Assembly (NCBI GenBank): GCA_029215795.1
Contig: JARDYH010000007.1
Span: forward strand, 18,387,763-18,451,762
DNA length: 64,000 nt
Origin: Anniella stebbinsi
Lineage: Eukaryota > Chordata > Lepidosauria > Squamata > Anniellidae
Reading direction: 5' to 3'
A program made the translations under genes and the position numbers. Below the pieces are notes generated by a model, which had not been told where the DNA came from, searched no databases, and saw nothing but the letters and a program-made list of their open reading frames with translations. Numbering within the stretch: the stretch's first letter is position 1; every line of letters begins with the position of its first letter. Shown here piece after piece: positions 56,561 to 64,000 of the stretch.

Positions 56561-57486
56561 AAATTAATTGCCACACCAGGCAAGCACCAATGTTTCTGAA
56601 ATTTTACACACATATCAAGTGAAGTGTTCCCTGTAATGTGCCCAAGTTTCCTGTTTGTATCTTCAAAACTAAAAAAATGGGAGGCGTAACTGTATTTACC
56701 CCACTACTACCCATTTTTCTAAAATTAATTGCCACACAAGGCAAGCACCTATGTTTCTGAAATTTTACACACATAGGTCCCAAGGTACCACCTACAATGT
56801 GGCAAAGTTTCATGTGTGTAACTTTAAAAATGACAAAGTTATAGGTGTTTCTTTCCTCATTGTTTCAAAACTTAATTGCCACACAAGGCAAGCTCCAATG
56901 TTTCTGAAATTTCACTCACATATCAAGGCAAGTGGTATCTGTAATGTGCCCAAGTTTCCTGTTTGTATCTTAAAAAATAAAAAAATGGGAGGCGTAACTG
57001 TATTTACCCCACTACTACCCATTTTTCTAAAATTAATTGCCACACAAGGCAAGCACCTATGTTTCTGAAATTTCACACACATAGGTCCCAAGGTACCTCC
57101 TACAATGTGGCAAAGTTTCATGTTTGTAACTTTAAAAATGACAAAGTTATAAGCATTCCTGGGTATTTATTAAAAAATTAATTGCCACAAAACGCATGCA
57201 CCAATCTTTCTGAAATTTCTCACAGATAACTATCCCTAACCAGTCTACAATGTCCCCAAGTTTCATCCTTCTATCTTTAAAAATGAAAAAGTTATAGGCG
57301 TTTTTGTAAAACAATACTTGGCTATGGGAAAAAGCATTCAAAATGGCGTCCGATCCGGATCGGACCTCATCGGATCGGATCGGATCGGATTGGAGGTTGG
57401 TCGGATCGGATCGGATCGGATTTTCCCGATTTTGGGTCGGATCGGATTCGGATCGTGGATCGGATCCGATCCGATGCACACCCCTA

Positions 57487-57494
57487 AATTTTAT
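57487..57494. repeat. Right 8-bp target duplication
   Basis: AATTTTAT directly follows the mirrored terminus CCCCTA and is identical to 54311-54318. Confidence 0.85.
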
Positions 57495-58089
57495 ATCCTT
57501 CCTCCTGTCTCCATTCTTCACAAGGCCCACAGGCACACTCATCGCTACAACCCTCTTCATTTCCCCATGTTTACATTGCCCAAACACTCACTATTTTACA
57601 TCTATCTTGCTACTGCAGCTGCCCCTGATGACTTGTACTCCCATTCCCAGTTCTTATAGCTCCTGCCCAGACACACTCATCCTATGCAACACTATTTAAG
57701 AATAGTGTCTTCAAAACCTGTGACAAGCAAGATACTGAAAATAATTCAATTATATGGGGTTTATTGTATGCTGGCAGTGTAAGGGAAAGACAATTCATAA
57801 GCATACCATTAAAAAAAAAAAAGGCGCAAATTCACCCTGCCTGCCCTCCACATCCATCTCACTTAACTCCACGTTTTATCTGCTCTTTCCTTTCACATCC
57901 ATATCCTCCCACAGCACTAACATTATTGCTGCTGTGAATGGTTGCTGCATACATTGGAGCTTGTACCAAAATATATCTGTTAGCCTCCTTTATGGGTCCC
58001 AACGCTTTGGTTTTGAGGCAATGGACTAACGCGGATTAAAAAAAAAAACCGCCCCAGCCCCGCCCTGGAAGCCAAAAGGGACACACTTT

Positions 58090-58720
58090 TGGCTTCCACA
58101 CCGCGCCCCCCAATAAAAATCTGGAATCCCTCCACTTGCCCCCGACTCCCTAAAGCTCCTTCATCCAATCTACACCGCCCCCCGGGCACCTCGCCTCCTC
58201 TATTGCTTCCCACCCCCGGAACCCCTCAGCTTCTACCGCGCACCTTTCCCCTCCTTTCGTTTTGCCTTTCAGGCTCACACACCTCGCGTCCGTTTTTTGC
58301 CTCGGGTCCCTTCTCCTCTCGCCCCCCTTCCCGGGGTGAGGGGCGGAGGAGGAGAGTAGAGCGAGAGGAAGGCAGGAGCAGGGCTGAGCGACCCCGCCCG
58401 CCTCTTTCACCTGAGGGCCGCCGCCGCTGCCGCCGCCGCAGGGCCTTCCCCTCACGGCCGCTCCTCGCCCCCGCACGCGGGTGCGCGCGCACCTCCGCCT
58501 CGCGAACGGCCACGACGTACCCGGCGACCTCGGCCACATCTCCCCTCTTCCCACCCTGACCCCGCCCTCCGTCCTTCAAACAGCGGGGTGCGGTGGGGTG
58601 TTTCTTGCGCGTGCGCAGGCGCGCGGGGGAAGGGGAAGATTTTTTTTTAAAAAGGAGGGCCGTTATCGACTCCCTTTTAAAGGCGACCGAAGTTCGTTTC
58701 CTCCTCCACCCCCACCGGGC
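58090..58720 (-). promoter_or_regulatory. GFOD2: CpG island, probable GFOD2 promoter and first exon
   Basis: A GC-rich, CpG-dense block about 5 kb upstream of the first coding exon of GFOD2. Candidate minus-strand donors are CTCAG|GTGAAA at 58411 and GAG|GTGTGT at 58283. An NRF1-like palindrome lies at 58606-58617 and a CCAAT box on the minus strand at 58739-58735. The many open frames in this block are composition effects. Assignment to GFOD2 rests on position, strand and the acceptor at 53132. Confidence 0.65.
58606..58617. promoter_or_regulatory. NRF1-like palindrome
   Basis: TGCGCGTGCGCA fits the NRF1 consensus YGCGCRYGCGCR. It lies at the upstream side of the GFOD2 CpG island. Confidence 0.5.
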
Positions 58721-58849
58721 GGGTGGGTGTGTCTTATTGGAAGCGTCATAGAAAGGCGTTAAAGGGGCCTAAGACGTTTTGCTGCCTGAGGCGAAGGATG
58801 ACGTGACACATCCACGCAGGCTCACAATAAATCAGTTGGTCTTTCAGCC

Positions 58850-59478
58850 AGTGGAGGCTGGTGGCTCTGATTTCGGTGGGGCTGAGAATGAGAATATAAG
58901 AAGAGCCCTGCCGGACCAGACCAAGGGTCCATCTAGTCCAGCACTCTGTCCACACAGTGGCCCACCAGCTGTCGGCCAGGCACCCACAAGCAGGACACGG
59001 GTGCAACAGCACCCTCCCACCCATGTTCCCCAGCAACTGGTGTACATAGGCAAACTGCCTCTGGTACTGGAGGAAACACATAGCCATTAGGGCTAGTAGC
59101 CATTGCTAACCTTCTCCTCCAGGAATTTATCCAACCCCCTTTGAAAGCCTTCCAATTTGGTGGCCATCACCACATCTTGTGGTAGTGAATTCCGCAGGTT
59201 AATTCTGCTGTGTGAAGAAGTCCTTCCTTTTACCTGTCCTGAATCTCCCGCCAATCAGCTTCATGGGGTGACCCCGAGTTCTACTATTATGGTACAGGGA
59301 GAAAAATGTCTCCCGATCCACATTCTCCACACCACGCATCATTTTCTGGGTCTCAGTCAGAACCAGCCCAAACGCTAAAGGATCTCTCCAAGGTGCTGAA
59401 TCGATTTTAGGGAGAGGGTTCAGCACTTTGGATAGCCCTTTTAGAGTTCTGGCTTGTTTTGACTGAAACCCAGAATGG
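58850..59478. mobile_element. Foldback MITE, family H, split by a CR1
   Basis: 58850-58887 is the beginning ('gtggaggctggtggctctga', 'tttcggtggggctg') and 59344-59478 the rest, whose arms 'ctgggtctcagtcagaacca' and 'tggcttgttttgactgaaac' are inverted. An antisense CR1-like LINE occupies 58888-59343, so the CR1 inserted into the MITE. Confidence 0.65.
58888..59343 (-). mobile_element. CR1-like LINE 3' end (antisense, nested)
   Basis: It contains 'ccctgccggaccagaccaag', 'catgttccccagcaactggt', 'aatttatccaaccccctttg', 'gtagtgaattccgcaggtta' and 'aatcagcttcatggggtgac'. It is one of the best preserved copies in the window. Confidence 0.88.
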
Positions 59479-59584
59479 ATATATACCTTGTTTCAGATGC
59501 TGGGGACAAACAGGATGGTGGCTGAATGAGCCTTCATGTGTCATCTGGCCAGACTTCAAAGGACACTTTCCTCCAAACCCAACA

Positions 59585-59621
<37 letters not shown>

Positions 59622-59632
59622 TGCACACACAC
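59585..59632. repeat. Simple repeat (AT)n then (AC)n
   Basis: An AT run passes into an AC run, about 48 bases. Confidence 0.95.
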
Positions 59633-59879
59633 TTTATTAAATAAGGATGATGAGGTCTAATCTTCAAGCTCCTGAAGTATCTTGCGCTGGACCCTCTTTT
59701 TCCCCAGGGCCAGTTTGGGTTCGACTGGGGGTGGGGGGAATCCTTCCAGGCTCCAGTTCAGGCAATCAGCTAAGCCTGCTCTGTCAGGTTAAAGAGAGCT
59801 CATCTTGTCCAATCTAAGATTTAGCTCTCATTGATGTAATCAATCTGTGTCTGGCCTAGCCTTCGCTATTATTAAGATT

Positions 59880-60075
59880 AAAGTTAGACATGGAGTCACG
59901 TGGATGAGTGGAAGGAAGATGTCCGATTATTATTTTAATATTGTATCAGTTTTATATGTTTTTAATCAGTTTTATGCATTTGATTTATATGGTATTTTTG
60001 TATTAAATGTTGTTCCCCACCTCGATCCAGAGGGAGAGGAGGGTAAGAAATAAATGTATTATTGTCGTTGTTATT
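59880..60075 (+). mobile_element. L2-like LINE 3' end, degraded
   Basis: An AT-rich tail with 'ttgttccccacctcgatcca' and 'gagggtaagaaataaatgta' resembles the ends of the L2-like copies, but the match is loose. Confidence 0.4.
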
Positions 60076-60081
60076 AATCAA

Positions 60082-60316
60082 GGCTAGATCTACACTATTG
60101 CTTTAGAGAGGTATTGATGTGGACTGATAACTGTTGGGGCATTGTACATTCCATATATCACTTTTATAGTTTTATTTCCTGCTTTTTATTCCACATTAAC
60201 CAAAATACCATGACAAATGTTATTGTGTGTCCTATGAGGTATAAAAGCGCAAGAAGGATATAGCGTTACCATAATGGGATAGTAATGATTGGACACAAAG
60301 TGTAGATCCAGCCCAA
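60082..60316. mobile_element. Foldback MITE, family D (long copy)
   Basis: The ends 'ggctagatctacactattgc' and 'aaagtgtagatccagccc' are inverted. Internal 'gataactgttggggcattgt' also occurs in the copy at 18685-18828. Confidence 0.65.
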
Positions 60317-61435
60317 GTCTGCAATCAGACAGCCCTGCCTCCAGCAACATCACTAATAATAAGGATGAACTATATCAGCACACATTGTCAATGTAATTTA
60401 AATGTTTATAAACTCTGAAAAAAATATATTAACAAGTTCTAAGCTAGAAAGATCACAAGATTCTGTCTTTGGTGCTACATTTTTTCCCCTTTCTTTTTTT
60501 TACTGCCCATATCCAGCTACAGGAAACTCCTGGATTTTTAAATTGTTTTTCGCGAGGCTGCAATTACTTCATAACTGGGAAGACTCCCCCAAAATGCTTA
60601 TCACACCCAGAAGGGTTAACACACCCAGATAGTTTGTGTGTTAACCATCGCTGTGAGTGCATTCATTGGCAAAAAATGCTAAAAGGTGGGAGCAGGTGAG
60701 TTTCTCGCAAAAATAATGGGCAGAATAGTGGCTGCTCACTTTGCCTCATATTTTGGGTTCTACAAGGGCTAGAGACTTTGCCTTTTTTTAATGAAAGCTG
60801 GGAATCTGGAGATTATGGCCCAGTTTCCCTTCCCTGGCCCTTCCTGCAGATGCCCGTGAACATGACTGAAATTTGGAACGGCTCTCCTGATAACATGGCA
60901 ATGCCTTTTCCCTTAGGTTCTCTTTCGGCGCTTTCCAAACCTCTGTGGGTGTAAAGATAGGGTTTTCAGATGCTTTCACATGACAACGTTAACAGCCTAA
61001 TCCTATGCATGTTTAAGCAGAGGGAGTGTTAAGTCACCAAAAGCCAGGGGACATAAGGAGTGCATCATCCCTTGTGATTCTGGGACTGTCCTTTCAAGCA
61101 ACAACCAACCCCCCTTCCCAGATAGGTGATGTTACTGTGTTCTTCTCCACCCACCCCACATCTCACTAATGGGCTGGAAAACAACTCATTGGTTCACTTT
61201 AAATTAAATTCAACCCACCGGCCTCACTGGTCTTTCCGGGTCCAAATTCTATGATTTGCATTGCAGCCACTCTCAGCTGCCAGCTTAATTTACTGACCTG
61301 CCCTGGCTGGGCCTCACCTGCCCATTTTATGGGGAACTGGAGATATGTGGGACAGGTGTGCACAGCAGGAGGTGATGTTCCCGCTCTCAGAATACAGCTA
61401 CTTGGGCATGGTGGAGCCTGGTCAGACTGTTGCCT

Positions 61436-61640
61436 TCCGCAACCTGATTGTTAGAGCAGTACAACAATGGAACTAACGACCTAGGGAGGTCGTGGGCTCT
61501 CCCTCACTAGAGGCATTCAAGGTGTAGCTGGACAGCCATCTGTCAGGGATGCTTTAAGGTGGATTCCTGCATTGAGCAGGGGGTTGGACTAGATGGCCTT
61601 ATAGGCCCCTTCTAACTCTACTATTCGATGATTCTATGAA
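61436..61640 (+). mobile_element. CR1 LINE 3' end
   Basis: It contains 'aacgacctagggaggtcgtg', 'ggctctccctcactagaggc', 'ggggttggactagatggcct' and the tail 'ctattcgatgattctatgaa', close to the copy at 2660-2963. Confidence 0.9.
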
Positions 61641-62075
61641 CCTCTTTAGAAGGCACTCCCATGGTGCCGGTTAAACGCAAGTGTATCTCCCCATCCGCTG
61701 CTTGATTTACTGATCTTCTGTCGGAAACTGAACTTTGCTGGTGCGTCTGGAAACTGAAAGTACAGATAGACAAAGTGCAGCACACCAGGTCTTGTTGCTG
61801 CTCTAAGATGACATCGTGACTGGAATCCGGCGAGGAAGCAGTTCTACCTCCTTGTGTGGATGTCTATGCTTCCTTTCTCTGAGAGCCTGCTTGGTTTCTA
61901 TGCCAGTTTGCACGCAATTACTTACGGCCTCTAGCTACTAGCTTAAAGGCCAGTTTGTGTTAATTGGGCCTCTACGTTCTACCACATTTCTCCATGTGGA
62001 TATTTGGCAGACTTTCTGGGACGTTTCAAAGATAAAATAGCAGAGAACATTTTTTTTTTCTTGTAACTCAACTCA

Positions 62076-62081
62076 TTTATT
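62076..62081 (-). terminator. Poly(A) signal of the C-factor-like gene
   Basis: TTTATT on the plus strand is AATAAA on the minus strand, 56 bases after the stop codon. A run of A on the minus strand follows within 20 bases. Confidence 0.55.
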
Positions 62082-62136
62082 GGAGACTCTACAGTAGGCA
62101 GTGTAGGAAGCCTCATAACATCGGGAGACAAACCCC

Positions 62137-62250
62137 TCACCAGGGAATTCTGCATCCTTCCCAGTCTACAAAGGTACCGTTATCTTCGTCAGAAAGCCTG
62201 GAGAGTACGTGCATGATTCCTTGAGTGCTCTCTTCCACAGTCAAGTCCGC
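62137..62250 (-). CDS. C-factor-like SDR, last coding exon
   Basis: The acceptor 'ttcttctcatggcag' precedes 62250. The exon encodes ADLTVEESTQGIMHVLSRLS, then DEDNGTFVDWEGCRIPW and a TGA stop at 62139-62137. The blocks TVEES..G, LS..S and GTF.DWEG..(I/V)PW are typical of the C-terminus of vertebrate C-factor-like short-chain dehydrogenases, related to CsgA. The substrate of the vertebrate proteins is not known to me. Confidence 0.88.
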   Translation of the reverse strand, partial: ADLTVEESTQGIMHVLSRLSDEDNGTFVDWEGCRIPW

Positions 62251-63868
62251 CTGCCATGAGAAGAATCTTGTAAGTGAAGAAGGAATCAAACCTGCCAAGC
62301 CAAAGACCCTCAAGTAACTAAATGGGCATATGCTGCCAAAGGGACCGATATTTTTTCCCAGACGCAATTGCTGTTCTGTGGATGAATACAGTGCAGTATC
62401 CGTTGTGTTTATAATGAAGTCAGGTTCCACATGCCAATGCGTATATTGCCGTAATTGTGACAGAAGCAGGTGGAGTTTGAATGATGTTGTGTGTTTATAG
62501 TGCAACTACGGCTGCCTCTACAAGAGGCATTTAAAGCACTTTCAAGGCACATTAAAAAATTTACCTCTACAAGAATGGAGCATAAATTGGGCGTAGAGGC
62601 GCGTTTTCTCTCCGATTATGCGCATTATCGAATGCGCGTTAAATAGCGAGTTTTATTTTGCTCCAGCCGTTAAAGCGCATTTTGACTATGTGAACAAGCA
62701 ATTCTCCACATGTCAAAGTTTAAATCGCGTTTCGGTCGTCCAGTAATGCGCTTCGCCGCCTCTCATACACAGGTATTAGGCGTAAATGCGCTTCTGCGAA
62801 TATGCGCATAATCGCCTAACCAGGCATAAAGGTGAATTCTTGTAGATGAGGCCTACATGACACAAGCTCCAGCACAGAACTGTGGGTGAAAGTAGGTCAT
62901 GCTGCTGTTTCAGATTGGTAAAATTTGTAACAGTTAACCAAACTGCCTAGGCATAGAATGAGAGGAAATAGAGGACAATCCACAGATTTCCTGCCTGCAA
63001 ATCTGGCCGCCTGCCCCACATCAAGTGAAAAGAGATGGGGAAATGTTGCGAAACAGATTCTATAGCATTGAAACCACTCCCACAAATAAGCGTTATATCG
63101 CTAAACTGGAAACCAGATACTTCAGTAATGCATGGAAATTGCAGTTTCTGGAAAAAAAATGTCATAAAAGTGGTCTGGGGAGGGGGAAATGTCAGTATTG
63201 TAAGAGGAAAAATCAGTAGGACAATTGGTTGGGGAGTATGCACTATGCAGGTGAGTCAGACATTACGTTACCAATATAAAATGCTAGTGTAAATTGCCCT
63301 GAGTCACCCAAATGTTGATCAACAGCTCTCTCCAATGCCTGAAGCACAGATCTATCCCATTTTATCCAAAAGCAATTTGGGATATTCTTAGAAACGCCAA
63401 CAAGTGTGTGTCTGTTTGCCTTATACTTCTGCCTTTTGGCACTATTAGAGAGACTTAGAGACTGAACCTTGGCCATTTAACATACAAGCATGCACTTTCC
63501 TGGGGAAATAGCCTCCTACAAATAGGAAAATCTATCTGCAATTCAGGTATTCCAAGAGGGAGAGAGGCTTTGCATGTTCCCTTCAATAGGAGGATGAAAA
63601 TCAAGCTTTATATTGAACAACTTGCTTCCTCAATCTCCATTCCTCTTCCTAGACATTACAAATCACCAGAATACTAAAGTGGCCCAGGGTTTAACAGGCC
63701 AGCTGATGGGTCCCATGTGTATGTGTGTCCTTCCCGTGATTGTTAAAAGGTTAAAGCAATTACCTCTGGATCACGAGTTTTCACCCAGCCAGGATGGATG
63801 CAAACACACAGAATCCCACTCTTTGAATACGTGAGTGACTGACACCTGGTGAGCATGTTTAATGCAGT
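62137..63868 (-). CDS. C-factor-like short-chain dehydrogenase/reductase, 3' part of the gene
   Basis: Two exons on the minus strand, 63868-63764 and 62250-62137, join in phase 0. They encode the last 72 residues of an SDR-family protein: TALNMLTRCQSLTYSKSGIL, CVCIHPGWVKT, then ADLTVEES and GTFVDWEG. The catalytic YxxxK of SDRs would fall just before the first of these exons, which begins with TALN; that exon and the GxxxGIG cofactor motif lie beyond the right edge. After HPGWVKT, the usual DMGG-like segment is replaced by RDPE. The gene is on the same strand as GFOD2 and upstream of it. Being an intact copy is likely but cannot be shown from 72 residues. Confidence 0.88.
62509..62858. mobile_element. 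CpG-rich foldback MITE in the SDR intron
   Basis: The ends 'ggctgcctctacaagaggca' and 'aattcttgtagatgaggcct' are inverted. The interior is full of 'atgcgcat', 'aatgcgc' and 'gcgcatt' words, with many CpG in otherwise AT-rich DNA, which suggests a young insertion. It lies between the two C-factor-like exons. Confidence 0.6.
63764..63868 (-). CDS. C-factor-like SDR, penultimate exon
   Basis: The acceptor 'gtttccctcctgtag' precedes 63868 and the donor GAG|GTAATT follows 63764. The 35 codons encode TALNMLTRCQSLTYSKSGIL, CVCIHPGWVKT and RDPE. ALNMLT.CQSL and GILCV..HPGWV are hallmarks of C-factor-like proteins. Both ends are in phase 0, which matches the next exon. Confidence 0.9.
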
Positions 63869-64000
63869 CTACAGGAGGGAAACAAACACTATGAACAGAA
63901 AGTGCATTGGACAGGGAATGGCTTAAAATAGGTTAAGATAAAGCACCATGTGACAACACATTAGATTCCATTCTATTTGTGAACTAGAAACAGGATATCA

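Larger units (their letters stand above)
54319..57486. mobile_element. 3168-bp foldback hAT-type element
   Basis: The two halves are near-perfect reverse complements over more than 1.3 kb. The ends read TAGGGATGTGCA on the left and TAGGGGTGTGCA in reverse on the right, followed by GGATC/CGGAT-rich subterminal repeats (54339-54450 and 57340-57475). Flanks carry an exact 8-bp AATTTTAT duplication, the hallmark length of hAT elements. Each arm is built of roughly 150-bp units starting 'cctataactttgtcattttt'. A 22-base loop at 55676-55697 separates the arms. The short open frames inside are repeat by-products. No transposase is present, so it is non-autonomous. It lies in the GFOD2 5' intron. The hAT assignment is inferred from the duplication length and ends. 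Confidence 0.88.

Noticed and set aside
54319..57486. CRISPR-like array from regular repeats
   Set aside because: The spacing is regular, but the units are diverged ~150-bp transposon segments in a vertebrate genome, with no short identical repeats and unique spacers.
54457..57587. Repeated small proteins starting MKLCHIVGGTLGPMC
   Set aside because: They lie in the repeated units of the palindromic transposon, occur on both strands as mirror copies, end at unit borders and show no domain. They are not genes.
58089..58579. Open frames of up to 156 codons in the GFOD2 CpG island
   Set aside because: Composition effect; they are rich in Arg, Pro and Ala, are found on both strands and match nothing that I recognise.
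62040..62081. Processed pseudogene of the C-factor-like gene, because of the A run after AATAAA
   Set aside because: The penultimate exon lies 1.5 kb away with good splice sites in phase, so introns are present. The A run can be chance.

Overview
The window is vertebrate nuclear DNA: split genes with GT-AG introns, two CpG islands, and a dense load of CR1/L2-type LINE ends, tRNA-derived SINEs and foldback DNA transposons. The repeat types (CR1 tails ending in ATTCTATG-like repeats, a SINE carrying the 'gagccagtgtggtg' head, abundant palindromic MITEs) suggest a non-avian reptile, most likely a squamate. The species call is inference from repeat style.

The genes match the human 16q22.1 order PARD6A - ENKD1 - C16orf86 - GFOD2, and every coding exon could be joined in phase. 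PARD6A (+) has three coding exons between 12170 and 22356 (359 aa). ENKD1 (-) has seven coding exons between 33913 and 28160 (366 aa). The C16orf86 orthologue (+) has five coding exons between 41710 and 45639 (268 aa). GFOD2 (-) has two coding exons between 53045 and 50103 (385 aa), with a probable non-coding first exon in the CpG island near 58.1-58.7 kb. At the right edge the last two exons of a C-factor-like short-chain dehydrogenase (-) lie at 63868-63764 and 62250-62137; the rest is outside the window.

Layout: 1-11.8 kb is repeat-rich with no recognised gene; 11.8-22.9 kb is the PARD6A promoter and gene; 22.9-27.4 kb is a tail-to-tail spacer with a strong CTCF-like motif; 27.4-36.8 kb is ENKD1 and its promoter (ZNF143-like and RFX X-box-like motifs); 36.8-46.2 kb is upstream DNA plus C16orf86; 46.2-58.7 kb is GFOD2; 58.7-64 kb is repeats plus the dehydrogenase exons.

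Three results stand out. (1) The first three coding exons of the C16orf86 orthologue encode a divergent heat-shock-factor-type winged-helix domain, which I do not recall in the human protein, and in which the usual DNA-contacting arginine of the recognition helix is replaced. (2) A 3168-bp near-palindromic foldback transposon with an exact 8-bp target duplication (hAT-type) and GGATC-rich ends sits in the 5' intron of GFOD2. (3) The C-factor-like gene lies next to GFOD2, where I recall RANBP10 in human.

The genes do not form a single pathway. PARD6A acts in cell polarity, ENKD1 at centrosomes and cilia, GFOD2 is a Gfo/Idh/MocA oxidoreductase-like protein, and C16orf86 has no known function. 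X-box-like motifs near both the PARD6A and ENKD1 starts are the only hint of shared control.
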